Assembly: GCF_017980685.1 (NCBI RefSeq)
Contig: NZ_JACXXO010000016.1
Location: 54,231-118,230 of the forward strand
DNA: 64,000 nucleotides
Source of the DNA: Pseudomonas iridis
GTDB taxonomy: Bacteria; Pseudomonadota; Gammaproteobacteria; Pseudomonadales; Pseudomonadaceae
Direction of reading: 5' to 3'
Part shown: piece by piece, positions 43,974-51,846 of the stretch
Layout of the letters: each line of letters starts with the position of its first letter
Numbering within the stretch: position 1 is the stretch's first letter
Notes under the pieces: generated by a model
Database searches by the model: none
Seen by the model: only the letters and a program-made list of their open reading frames with translations
What the model was told of the DNA's origin: nothing
Made by a program: the position numbers and the translations under genes

Positions 43974-44417
43974 TTACTTGCCGACCTGCTTTTCCTTGAT
44001 TTCAGCCAGGTTCTTACAGTCGACGCACATGTCGGCGGTAGGACGGGCTTCGAGGCGCTTGACGCCGATCTCGATGCCGCAGGATTCACACCAGCCGTAA
44101 TCTTCGTTCTGGATCAGATCAAGCGTCTTGTCGATCTTCTTGATCAGCTTGCGCTCGCGATCGCGGGCGCGCAGTTCCAGAGCGAATTCTTCTTCCTGAC
44201 TGGCACGGTCGGCCGGGTCAGGGAAGTTGGCCGCTTCGTCTTTCATGTGGTCGACAGTACGGTCGACTTCCTGCATCAAGTCCTGTTTCCACTTGTTCAG
44301 GATCTTGGTGAAGTGGGCCCGCATCGGGGCGCCCATGTACTCTTCGTCTTTGGCCTGAACATAAGGTTCGAAACCGCTGACGGTCGGATTAGCCTGTTGC
44401 TTTGCTTGGGTGGGCAT
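43974..44417 (-). CDS. dksA: RNA polymerase-binding transcription factor DksA
   Basis: A 147-residue protein that, with ppGpp, represses stable RNA and activates amino acid promoters during the stringent response. A coiled coil (about 35-105) carries the tip acidic DPADRAS motif at 67-73. The zinc finger has four cysteines (C110, C113, C131, C134), so it is the zinc-bound form rather than the DksA2 type. Its own terminator follows. The 334 bases between dksA and the next gene (44418-44751) contain no gene and only a weak -10-like TAGAAT at 44716. Confidence 0.97.
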   Translation of the reverse strand: MPTQAKQQANPTVSGFEPYVQAKDEEYMGAPMRAHFTKILNKWKQDLMQEVDRTVDHMKDEAANFPDPADRASQEEEFALELRARDRERKLIKKIDKTLDLIQNEDYGWCESCGIEIGVKRLEARPTADMCVDCKNLAEIKEKQVGK

Positions 44418-44751
44418 GAAATGGACCGCCTCTACTCTTGTAATCCATTGCGCAGGATTGCTCCATCACCGACACCTGCCGGCCCTGCGGCTGCAAGCGG
44501 GCGAACTTACCAGATCAATTCGGCCCGCGCTACTCCCGGATGTCGAGGCTGCGGCCGACGGTGCCTGGAAATATTTGCCAAGCCGTGTCTGGCGGTGTTG
44601 AAGACCTGTTCAATCACTGATTTTAGTCAATCCTGGAGCGTACGTTCTTATCGTTACAGTCCAGCGTTCTTGTGGCTGTGACCGCTACGGGTTCTCGCTC
44701 GTTCCGGCAGATGGGTAGAATCGTTTCTTTTCCCCCGTCGAAGGAAGGCCA

Positions 44752-45924
44752 ATGGCTCAGCCCTACAGTGCGCGCAGTCGTGCGATCGAACCGTTCCATG
44801 TGATGGCGCTGCTGGCGCGGGCCAATGAATTGCAGGCTGAAGGGCACGATGTGATCCACCTGGAAATCGGCGAGCCGGACTTCACCACGGCCGAGCCGAT
44901 CATCCAGGCGGGGCATGCGGCACTCACGGCGGGCAAGACGCGCTACACCGCCGCGCGCGGTATTCCCGAGCTGCGCGAAGCGATTTCCGGTTTTTATCAA
45001 TCGCGATACGGCTTGAACATTGATCCGCGGCGCATCCTGATCACGCCGGGCGGCTCCGGGGCCCTCCTGCTGGCCAGTGCTCTGCTGGTCGATCCCGGTA
45101 AACACTGGTTGCTGGCGGACCCGGGTTATCCGTGCAACCGGCACTTCCTGCGCTTGGTCGAAGGCGCGGCGCAGCTTGTTCCGGTAGGGCCGGAGGTGCG
45201 TTACCAACTGACTCCGGACTTGGTCGAGCGGCACTGGGATCACGACAGCGTCGGCGCACTGGTGGCCTCGCCGGCCAACCCGACCGGGACGATCCTGACC
45301 CGCGATGAACTCGCCGGGTTATCCACAGCCATCAAGGCGCGGCACGGACATCTGGTGGTGGATGAGATCTATCACGGCCTGACTTACGGCACCGATGCGG
45401 CCAGCGTTCTGGAAGTTGATGACAGCGCTTTTGTGCTCAACAGTTTCTCCAAATATTTTGGCATGACCGGATGGCGTCTCGGCTGGTTGGTCGCACCGGA
45501 TGCGGCAGTCAGTGAATTGGAAAAACTCGCGCAGAACCTCTACATCAGCGCACCGAGCATGGCCCAATACGCGGCGCTGGCGTGTTTCGAGCCGGATACC
45601 ATCGCGATTCTTGAGGAGCGCCGCGCCGAATTCAGCCGACGTCGAGATTTCCTGCTGCCGGCATTACGCGAGTTGGGGTTCAACATCGCAGTAGAACCAG
45701 AAGGCGCGTTTTATCTTTATGCAGATATCAGCAAGTTCGGCGGCGATGCCTTCGCGTTCTGCCGTCATTTCCTCGAAACCGAGCACGTTGCGTTTACACC
45801 TGGGCTCGATTTCGGCCGTTATCAGGCCAGTCACCATGTGCGATTTGCCTACACGCAAAACCTCCCTCGCTTACAGGAAGCGGTGGAACGGATTGCCCGT
45901 GGCTTGAAGAGCTGGCAAGCCTGA
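44752..45924 (+). CDS. PLP-dependent class I/II aminotransferase
   Basis: A 390-residue fold type I aminotransferase of the AspC/AlaA group. The segment HLEIGEPDFTTAEP (about 35-48) is the family N-terminus. NPTGTILTRDEL near 175, the SNPTG-like motif, DEIYHGL near 204 and the PLP-lysine motif NSFSKYFGMTGWRLGW (about 230-245, lysine near 234) are clear, as is the substrate-carboxylate arginine in HHVRFAYTQN near 365. The specific amino acid is not deducible. It is in an operon with sfsA (one-base overlap TGATG). Confidence 0.9.
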   Translation: MAQPYSARSRAIEPFHVMALLARANELQAEGHDVIHLEIGEPDFTTAEPIIQAGHAALTAGKTRYTAARGIPELREAISGFYQSRYGLNIDPRRILITPGGSGALLLASALLVDPGKHWLLADPGYPCNRHFLRLVEGAAQLVPVGPEVRYQLTPDLVERHWDHDSVGALVASPANPTGTILTRDELAGLSTAIKARHGHLVVDEIYHGLTYGTDAASVLEVDDSAFVLNSFSKYFGMTGWRLGWLVAPDAAVSELEKLAQNLYISAPSMAQYAALACFEPDTIAILEERRAEFSRRRDFLLPALRELGFNIAVEPEGAFYLYADISKFGGDAFAFCRHFLETEHVAFTPGLDFGRYQASHHVRFAYTQNLPRLQEAVERIARGLKSWQA

Positions 45925-46637
45925 TGCGGTTTTATCCTCCTCTGGAAGAGGCGCGACTGATCCGCCGATATAAGCGTTTTCTCACCGATATCGAGACCGT
46001 TAGCGGCGAGTTGCTGACTATTCACTGCCCGAACACCGGTTCGATGCTCAATTGTCAGGTCGAGGGCGGGCAGGTCTGGTTTAGCCGCTCCAACGACCCG
46101 AAGCGCAAATTACCCGGCACTTGGGAAATCGGTGAAACCCCGCAAGGACGGTTGTTCTGCGTGAATACCGGCCGCGCTAACGGTTTGGTTGAAGAGGCGC
46201 TGCAGGCTGGCATCATTACCGAGTTGAACGGCTTTACCGCGTTGAAGCGTGAAGTGGCTTACGGACAGGAAAAAAGCCGCATCGATTTTCGCCTCGAATA
46301 CCCGAGCGGCCCGGCTTACGTGGAAGTGAAAAGCGTGACGTTGGGTTTCGATGGCACGAACGTGGCGGCGTTTCCCGATGCTGTCACCCAGCGCGGCGCC
46401 AAGCATTTGCGTGAGCTTGCGCATCTGGCGCGGGATGGGATTCGTGCTGTGCAGTTGTATTGCGTGAATCTCAGCGGAATCGAGGCGGTGCGTCCGGCCG
46501 ACGAAATCGATTCGGCCTATGCCGAGGCGTTGCGTGAGGCGGTCGCCTGTGGTGTTGAGGTTTTGGCTTACGGGGTTCGCCTGAGCCATGAAGAAATGGT
46601 GATCGACCGCCGCCTCGATGTGCTGCTCAACGGTTAA
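45924..46637 (+). CDS. sfsA: DNA/RNA nuclease SfsA
   Basis: A 237-residue protein of the sugar fermentation stimulation family, first named for increased maltose fermentation in E. coli and built on a PD-(D/E)XK nuclease fold. RLIRRYKRFLTDI (about 10-22), the HCPNTGSM motif near 39 and the IDFRLEY...AYVEVKSVTL catalytic stretch near 118-136 are hallmarks. The start overlaps the aminotransferase stop, so the pair is an operon. The 3' end overlaps the convergent Rieske gene by four bases. Confidence 0.94.
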   Translation: MRFYPPLEEARLIRRYKRFLTDIETVSGELLTIHCPNTGSMLNCQVEGGQVWFSRSNDPKRKLPGTWEIGETPQGRLFCVNTGRANGLVEEALQAGIITELNGFTALKREVAYGQEKSRIDFRLEYPSGPAYVEVKSVTLGFDGTNVAAFPDAVTQRGAKHLRELAHLARDGIRAVQLYCVNLSGIEAVRPADEIDSAYAEALREAVACGVEVLAYGVRLSHEEMVIDRRLDVLLNG

Positions 46638-46951
46638 ACATCTATCCACAGACCTTGCGCATCTTCGCGGCAACGTATGGCCGTCAGCGATTGTCCGGCG
46701 CAGGGCCCGGAAACGCATTCACCGTCCTCGATCAGAAACAGTGCACCGTGGGTGGCGCACTGGATCAGGCTATTGCTCGGGTCGAGAAACTGGTCCGGGT
46801 GCCATTCCAGCCCTACACCGCGGTGCGGGCAGCGATTGAGATAGACATACGCCTGACCGTCGCGACGCACGGCAAACAGTTTTTTCCCGTCGACATCAAA
46901 ACCGCGACTGCCGGCCTCGGCCAGATCGGCGCCGGCGCAGAGAAACTTCAT
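46634..46951 (-). CDS. Rieske [2Fe-2S] ferredoxin-like protein
   Basis: A 105-residue single-domain Rieske protein. The cluster ligands are visible as CPHRG (about 42-46) and CATHGALF (about 66-73), the Cys-X-His and Cys-X2-His patterns. It has no signal peptide and therefore is cytoplasmic. It could deliver electrons to an oxygenase or nitrite reductase, but no such partner is next to it. It is transcribed toward sfsA, convergent. Confidence 0.9.
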   Translation of the reverse strand: MKFLCAGADLAEAGSRGFDVDGKKLFAVRRDGQAYVYLNRCPHRGVGLEWHPDQFLDPSNSLIQCATHGALFLIEDGECVSGPCAGQSLTAIRCREDAQGLWIDV

Positions 46952-47000
46952 GGCTATCCTCTAGTGTCGTGTCGGGATATGTCCGAGCTTGACGTTTAAA

Positions 47001-47015
47001 TGCAAACAATTATCA
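47001..47015 (+). promoter_or_regulatory. Putative Fur box upstream of phuU
   Basis: TGCAAACAATTATCA fits a 7-1-7 Fur site (TGATAAT-N-ATTATCA). The right half is perfect and the left half matches at three of seven. It is 137 bases upstream of the phuU start. Confidence 0.45.
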
Positions 47016-47110
47016 AATGGCGGCCTTCACCCGAAGGCGCCGGCCAGATGCCGAGGATACTTGGCCTGACATCCTGACGCCCGGGAAAACCTTGTTCAAG
47101 GAAGCTGTGT

Positions 47111-47158
47111 ATGCGCCTGAGTACCCGCGTTGCTGTGCTGTGTGTCGAAAATTGGTAA
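47111..47158 (+). CDS. Possible 15-residue leader peptide overlapping phuU start
   Basis: ATG at 47111 opens a frame encoding MRLSTRVAVLCVENW, whose TAA lies within TTGGTAA and overlaps the proposed TTG start of phuU by three bases of spacing. Its context (AAGGAAGCTGTGT upstream) is a fair RBS. It may serve to couple translation. Evidence is weak and the peptide may be a chance frame. Confidence 0.3.
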   Translation: MRLSTRVAVLCVENW

Positions 47159-48180
47159 AACCCCGCAGCCTGTTCATTGGCCTGACACTTCTGTGTCTGC
47201 TGGCGATCTGGTTGTCGTTGGCGTTGGGGCCGGTCAGTTTGCCGCTGTTCGATACGTTGCGCGCAGCGTTGCGCATGATCGGCGTACCGCTGGCACCGGA
47301 AGGGCTTGAGCAGGCTGAGCTGATTCTCGGGCAGATTCGTCTGCCGCGAACCTTGCTCGGGCTGGCGGTCGGCGGCGTGCTGGCGTTGTCGGGGGTCGCG
47401 ATGCAGGGACTGTTTCGCAATCCGTTGGCAGACCCGGGTCTGGTCGGCGTTTCCAGTGGTGCGGCGCTGGGCGCGGCGATTGCGATTGTCGGCGGTTCTT
47501 TTTTTGGCGGCTTGCCGCAATGGTTCGGGCCTTATCTGTTGTCGGCGTGCGCGTTTCTTGGTGGGCTCGGCGTTACGGCACTGGTTTATCGTCTCGGTCG
47601 GCGCAATGGGCAAACCAATGTCGCGACCATGTTGCTGGCGGGGATCGCGCTGACGGCACTCGCCGGTTCGGCAGTTGGCCTGTTCACTTATCTGGCAGAC
47701 GACGCGACCCTGCGCACGCTGACTTTCTGGAACCTCGGTAGCCTCAATGGCGCCAGTTATGCGCGGCTGTGGCCATTGCTGATCATCAGTGCCGGTGTGG
47801 CGTTGTGGTTGCCGCGTCGGGCGAAGGCACTGAACGCCTTGTTGCTGGGTGAATCCGAAGCCGGGCATTTGGGCATCGATGTCGAACGGCTCAAACGTGA
47901 ACTGGTTTTTTGCACGGCGCTGGGTGTCGGCGCGGCAGTGGCGGCGGCGGGGATGATCGGGTTTGTCGGGCTGGTGGTACCCCATCTGGTGCGATTGCTG
48001 GCCGGCCCAGATCACCGGGTCTTGCTGCCGGCCTCGGTGTTAGCCGGGGCGAGCCTGTTGTTGCTGGCCGATCTGGTGGCGCGACTGGCTCTGGCGCCGG
48101 CGGAGTTGCCGATCGGTATCGTCACCGCGTTTATCGGTGCGCCGTTCTTCCTGTATCTGCTGCTGCGAGGGCGTGCCTGA
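47152..48180 (+). CDS. phuU: Heme ABC transporter permease PhuU
   Basis: A 342-residue FecCD/BtuC-type permease with about ten membrane segments, similar to heme permeases HmuU/PhuU. The motifs LGQIRLPRTLLGLAVGGVLALSGVAMQGLFRNPLADPGLVGVSSGAALGA and GFVGLVVPHLVRLLAGPDHR (ATPase contact loop) are diagnostic. I prefer the TTG at 47152 (MVKPRSLFIGL), just before the first membrane helix; a frame to 47017 is open but has no RBS. No phuT, phuS or phuR gene lies upstream, where sfsA and the Rieske gene sit. Confidence 0.85.
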   Translation: MVKPRSLFIGLTLLCLLAIWLSLALGPVSLPLFDTLRAALRMIGVPLAPEGLEQAELILGQIRLPRTLLGLAVGGVLALSGVAMQGLFRNPLADPGLVGVSSGAALGAAIAIVGGSFFGGLPQWFGPYLLSACAFLGGLGVTALVYRLGRRNGQTNVATMLLAGIALTALAGSAVGLFTYLADDATLRTLTFWNLGSLNGASYARLWPLLIISAGVALWLPRRAKALNALLLGESEAGHLGIDVERLKRELVFCTALGVGAAVAAAGMIGFVGLVVPHLVRLLAGPDHRVLLPASVLAGASLLLLADLVARLALAPAELPIGIVTAFIGAPFFLYLLLRGRA

Positions 48181-48947
48181 TGTTGCGTGCGCACAATCTG
48201 CACATCCGCCGTGGTCGTAAAACCGTGCTCAGCGGTATCACCCTTGAGCTTGAACCGGGTGAAGTACTCGGTGTGCTCGGTCCGAATGGCGCCGGAAAAA
48301 GTACCTTGCTCGGCGCTTTGTGCGGTGAGTTGACGGCCAGTGAGGGAGAGGTCTTGCTCGACGCTCACGTGTTGAGCCACTGGACTGGTACCCAACGTGC
48401 GCAACGCCTGGCCGTGTTACCGCAGGTGTCGACGCTGGATTTTGCCTTTCGCGTCGAAGAAGTGGTCGGCATGGGGCGTTTGCCTTATCAAAGTGGCCGG
48501 GTGCGCGATGACGAGATTGTCGCCGCGGCACTGGCGGCCGCAGACGCCGGGCATCTGAGCGGTCGCAGTTATCTGGCATTGTCGGGTGGCGAACGGCAGC
48601 GTGTGCATCTGGCGCGGGTGCTCGCGCAACTCTGGCCGGGGCAGGCGGGGCAAACGCTGTTGCTGGATGAGCCGACCTCGATGCTCGACCCGCTGCATCA
48701 ACACACGACGTTGCAAGCGGTGCGCGAATTTGCCGATCGTGGCGCCGCCGTGCTGGTGATCCTGCATGATCTGAATCTGGCAGCACGTTATTGTGATCGC
48801 GTGTTGCTGCTTGAAGGCGGGCGTCCGGTAGCATTGGATACGCCGCAGCAGGTGTTGCAGCCGGAAACGCTCAAAGCCGTGTTCGGCCTTGAGGTATTGG
48901 TGCAGCCGCACCCGGAGCGTGGGCATCCGCTGATCATCGCCCGCTGA
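48180..48947 (+). CDS. phuV: Heme ABC transporter ATP-binding protein PhuV
   Basis: A 255-residue ABC ATPase of the HmuV/BtuD class. Walker A GPNGAGKST (about 37-45), the signature LALSGGERQRVHLARVLAQL (about 135-154), Walker B TLLLDEPTSMLDP and the H-loop VILHDLNLAA are present. The start overlaps the phuU stop as TGATG. It energises PhuU. Substrate assignment to heme rests on the next gene being ChaN-like, as in the phu operon of P. aeruginosa. Confidence 0.93.
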   Translation: MLRAHNLHIRRGRKTVLSGITLELEPGEVLGVLGPNGAGKSTLLGALCGELTASEGEVLLDAHVLSHWTGTQRAQRLAVLPQVSTLDFAFRVEEVVGMGRLPYQSGRVRDDEIVAAALAAADAGHLSGRSYLALSGGERQRVHLARVLAQLWPGQAGQTLLLDEPTSMLDPLHQHTTLQAVREFADRGAAVLVILHDLNLAARYCDRVLLLEGGRPVALDTPQQVLQPETLKAVFGLEVLVQPHPERGHPLIIAR

Positions 48948-48968
48948 TTTTCTCATCGAGGTGATCGC

Positions 48969-49820
48969 ATGCGTGGGATGTGGCTGTTGGCCGTGTTGTT
49001 GCTCGCCGGGTGTCAGCATGTTGCTGCGCCGCCGCCGACAGGTGGTCAGATTCGTGATCTGCACAGCGGTCAGCCGCTGACCGCGCAGCAATTGCTCGCG
49101 CGTCTCGCCGAACCTGATCGGGTGATCGTCGGTGAGCAGCATGACAACGCCGACCACCACGCTGCGCAGTTATGGCTTTTAAGGTCGCTTGGCGAGCTAC
49201 GGCCGCAGGGTAGCCTGCTGCTGGAAATGCTCACACCGGATCAACAGGCCAAAGTTACTGCGGTTCGCCAGTCCGCGTCGCCTCCCTCTGACCTTCCCGG
49301 CGCATTGGCCTGGCAGGAGGGTTGGGACTGGAATCTCTATGGGCCGATCGTCCGCTTCGCCCTCACGCAACCGTATCCACTGCTGGCCGCCAACCTGGAT
49401 AACGGCGAAATCCGCGCCTTCTATCGTAATCCGCCGGGTTTGAGTGGCAAGCGCAGCAATGCTGAAGCAGTGAAAACGACTTTGCTGGGGCAGATCAGCG
49501 ATTCTCACTGTGGTCTGCTGCCTGATTCACAGATGCCGGCGATGCTGGCGGTTCAGCAGCAGCGGGATCGACGCATGGCAGAGGTTTTGCTGTCGGCGCC
49601 GACTCCGTCCTTGCTGCTGGCCGGCGCGTGGCATGCGCGCAAGGATGTCGGGGTGCCGCTGCACGTCGTGGATGTGAGCGAGTCCCGAGCACCGACGGTG
49701 CTGATGCTGGCAGAGCAGGGCGATGAGGTGACTGAGGCGATGGCCGATTACGTCTGGTACACCCCGGCCACCCCGAAGCGCGATTACTGTGAAGAGATGC
49801 GTAAACAGTTCGGCAAATGA
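48969..49820 (+). CDS. phuW: ChaN-family heme-binding lipoprotein PhuW
   Basis: A 283-residue lipoprotein: signal peptide MRGMWLLAVLLLAGC with lipobox LAGC (lipidated C15), followed by a ChaN domain. EPDRVIVGEQHDNADHHAAQLWLLR (about 46-70) contains the histidines and glutamate used for heme in the ChaN fold. In Campylobacter ChaN binds heme stacks. It is named by position after phuUV. It lies in a converging pair with the PrrF RNA and shares its terminator. Confidence 0.88.
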   Translation: MRGMWLLAVLLLAGCQHVAAPPPTGGQIRDLHSGQPLTAQQLLARLAEPDRVIVGEQHDNADHHAAQLWLLRSLGELRPQGSLLLEMLTPDQQAKVTAVRQSASPPSDLPGALAWQEGWDWNLYGPIVRFALTQPYPLLAANLDNGEIRAFYRNPPGLSGKRSNAEAVKTTLLGQISDSHCGLLPDSQMPAMLAVQQQRDRRMAEVLLSAPTPSLLLAGAWHARKDVGVPLHVVDVSESRAPTVLMLAEQGDEVTEAMADYVWYTPATPKRDYCEEMRKQFGK

Positions 49821-49833
49821 CTTTTCCACAGGC

Positions 49834-49948
49834 AAAAAAAAGACCCGGTAAGAACCGGGTCAAATAACCGTGATTAGCCTGATGAGGAGATAATCTGAGA
49901 GTCCGAACCAAGGGCTTTTCAGAATATCGACTGATCTCGCGACCAGTT
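49834..49948 (-). ncRNA. prrF1: Iron-responsive small RNA PrrF
   Basis: The minus strand from about 49948 to 49834 gives a 115-base RNA that begins AACTGGTCGCGAGATCAG and contains the conserved core CAGATTATCTCCTCATCAGG and AATCACGG. It ends in the GACCCGGT/ACCGGGTC hairpin followed by eight T. These match PrrF1 of P. aeruginosa as I remember it, and the gene also lies between phuW and cbpA there. PrrF represses iron-rich proteins (such as SodB, and TCA enzymes) when iron is scarce. P. aeruginosa has two tandem copies; here only one is present. Confidence 0.93.
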
Positions 49949-49950
49949 GT

Positions 49951-49982
49951 GATAATCATAGCGATTCTCATTACCATGTCAA
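49951..49982 (-). promoter_or_regulatory. Fur-controlled promoter of prrF
   Basis: Minus strand: TTGACA (49977-49982), 16 bases, TATGAT (49955-49960). The spacer and -10 overlap a Fur box, GGTAATGAGAATCGCTATGA plus TTATCA, with imperfect 7-1-7 units. Expression should rise when iron is low. Confidence 0.85.
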
Positions 49983-50053
49983 TCGCTGATTCTGCATTTA
50001 TTTGATCTGATCTCTGCAATGGCTCGAACGCCCCGTAAATAAAGGAGTTCGCG

Positions 50054-50848
50054 CTACCCTTTGTCAGCTGTCAAACGGGCGATCTGTTGGTTCATTTGGC
50101 CGATGCGCCGCGCCATGCTCGCAATCAGGCTGTGGGCGATCTTCGGATTACTGCTGGTCATGCTCAAAAATTGATCCCCAGGAATCAGCATGACTGTGCA
50201 AGGTTCTCGCGTGACCACCGTAGCGTTGCGCGGCTCCCCGGTGAACAGCGCCATGGCGCCGAAAATCTCGTCCTTGGGAACCTCGCCGACCTTGTGTCCG
50301 TCGACAAAGACTTCGGCGTGCCCCTCGATGATCACGAACACGTGATCGGCAGGGTCGCCTTGGTGAATCAGGGTTTCCCCGGCCTCGACCCGTTTGAAAC
50401 CGTTGGTACTGCGAAACTCCCGCGGTTTCAGTTCGGCCACGGCGTGGGCGAGGAGGGCCATTTGCCCCAGCAGATACTCGAGAAATTGCTCCGCACGGCT
50501 GGCGTCTGCAAATAAATGCTGGAAAACATCACAGCGCCGATAAGGCAGCAGACGTAACGGCCCGTCACTGCGCAAGCGGCAATCCGCCCAGGCGTGACTC
50601 TGCTGGAGGCCGATCAAGTCGCCTTCCTGCCAATAGAACAGTGCGCGCGAACCGATGAAGCCGTTGATCACCCCTTCTGCCAGTAGAAACACTTGATCGT
50701 CGGGCAACTGCGCCGACAGGTCATCAGTCGCTTCCAGCTCAATTGCCGGCCCGCACGACAAAAGGCCTTCCAGCCACTGTGCAGGCAGATTCTGCAAACG
50801 GTTGATCATTGCGTCGGCCAATGCCGATTGTTCCCCAAGCAGGTACAT
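50054..50848 (-). CDS. cbpA: cAMP/cyclic-nucleotide-binding protein CbpA
   Basis: A 264-residue protein with a C-terminal cyclic-nucleotide-binding domain (about 140-255). Phosphate-binding cassette residues EIFGAMALFTGEPRNATVVT (about 205-224) are complete, including the arginine. An N-terminal degenerate second CNB-like region spans about 30-110. There is no helix-turn-helix. P. aeruginosa CbpA (next to prrF) is a polar cAMP-binding protein. The assignment is by synteny and domain. It is followed at the 3' side by prrF. Confidence 0.88.
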   Translation of the reverse strand: MYLLGEQSALADAMINRLQNLPAQWLEGLLSCGPAIELEATDDLSAQLPDDQVFLLAEGVINGFIGSRALFYWQEGDLIGLQQSHAWADCRLRSDGPLRLLPYRRCDVFQHLFADASRAEQFLEYLLGQMALLAHAVAELKPREFRSTNGFKRVEAGETLIHQGDPADHVFVIIEGHAEVFVDGHKVGEVPKDEIFGAMALFTGEPRNATVVTREPCTVMLIPGDQFLSMTSSNPKIAHSLIASMARRIGQMNQQIARLTADKG

Positions 50849-50860
50849 GGCAGCGCCCGT

Positions 50861-51136
50861 TCAATTCTTGTGGCGTGTGGAAATGGCTTCGAGCTGCTTG
50901 TTCAGGGCGTCCTTGCGTTCGGCGGGGATGTCGTTCCAGTGCACATCCATCAACGCGCCTTCGATCGCATACAGCAACACCTTCGACGCGCGAAACCCGC
51001 GGGTGCGCACGGCCCGGTAGGCGTCCACTGCGCCCAGGCGACGCAAGTCCGAGGCGCTGTGGATGCCCACGGCATGCAGCCATTGCGCCGACGTCTTCCC
51101 AAGATTCTTCAGGTGTTGCAGTTCATCATTCATCAA
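50861..51136 (-). CDS. TfoX C-terminal domain-like protein
   Basis: A 91-residue protein with the helix-hairpin-helix segment LKNLGKTSAQWLHAVGIHSASDLRRLGAVDAYRAVR (about 9-44) typical of the C-terminal TfoX/Sxy domain. It lacks the N-terminal TfoX domain that activates competence genes. The first two codons are both ATG, so the start may be 51133. It lies 12 bases upstream of cbpA and is probably co-transcribed with it. Confidence 0.83.
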   Translation of the reverse strand: MMNDELQHLKNLGKTSAQWLHAVGIHSASDLRRLGAVDAYRAVRTRGFRASKVLLYAIEGALMDVHWNDIPAERKDALNKQLEAISTRHKN

Positions 51137-51298
51137 GCCTCCTTGCGACGGCCGAATGGTGCGTGGGCGAGCTTCTCAGGAGTGTAGCCATCAGTAGGAA
51201 AAGCGTGGTTGTTTGGTCGGATTCAACGCAAACGCTTCTAAGAAAGGGCGCTTGTAAGGCCTGCGAACGCAGAAAGAAGGGGGCAAACAAATATCAAA

Positions 51299-51387
51299 TG
51301 TGGGAGCGAGCCTGCTCGCGAAAGCGGTCTTACTTTCACGATCAGGGTGACTGACACTCCGTCTTCGCGAGCAGGCTCGCTCCCACA
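51299..51387. repeat. REPIN (GTGGGAGCGAGCCTGCTCGC type)
   Basis: TGTGGGAGCGAGCCTGCTCG at the left and CGAGCAGGCTCGCTCCCACA at the right, plus GCGAA/TTCGC extensions. It lies between two minus-strand genes. Confidence 0.92.
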
Positions 51388-51410
51388 GGGTGGGTGTGGT
51401 GTCAGAGATA

Positions 51411-51755
51411 TCAGCGAGTGCGATAACGCAGGCGTGTGCCGAAATTCATCGACATCAGAATCTCGTCAGCACTCAGTTCCGGCGGGAAGTACGCTCCGGA
51501 AATCTGCGCGTGGGCCAGGCTTGCGCCTTCAAGCGAGGCGTTGCGGAAATCAATGCCACGCAAATCGGCAGAACGGAAATACGCGTCCCGGAAATCTACG
51601 CCATCAGCGTTCAATTCACGCAAATCGAGGCCACGGAAGTCGCCACCGACCATGTCGATCGGGCCGTCTTGTGGGCGTTCCTTGTTGAAACCTGTGATGT
51701 CATCTTTATGCAGCAAGGCATACAGCGGGGTGTCGAGAAGTTTCGGCTGGCTCAT
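51411..51755 (-). CDS. Pentapeptide-repeat protein
   Basis: A 114-residue protein with about nine A(D/N)LXX-type pentapeptides in residues 39-95 (FRGLDLRELNADGVDFRDAY and the following repeats), which should form a right-handed beta helix. It is much shorter than the gyrase-protecting Qnr and MfpA proteins, so that role is not supported. Its partner is unknown. It is monocistronic. Confidence 0.85.
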   Translation of the reverse strand: MSQPKLLDTPLYALLHKDDITGFNKERPQDGPIDMVGGDFRGLDLRELNADGVDFRDAYFRSADLRGIDFRNASLEGASLAHAQISGAYFPPELSADEILMSMNFGTRLRYRTR

Positions 51756-51846
51756 GTCACATCACCTGTTGGTTTTATGACGCCAGTATAGTGCCACTAT
51801 TTAGTGGCCGTGAAGCGAGCGAGGGCTTCACGGCCGAAATAGTTTC

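Noticed and set aside
44716..44721. Promoter of the aminotransferase gene (TAGAAT)
   Set aside because: No acceptable -35 hexamer at 15-19 bases; left unassigned.
47000..48015. 339-codon minus-strand frame opposite phuU
   Set aside because: Gln/Arg-rich shadow composition, opposite a clear membrane permease.
49495..50019. 174-codon minus-strand frame covering the prrF region
   Set aside because: It runs through PrrF and antisense to phuW. It has no conserved domain; the RNA, its promoter and terminator account for the signal.
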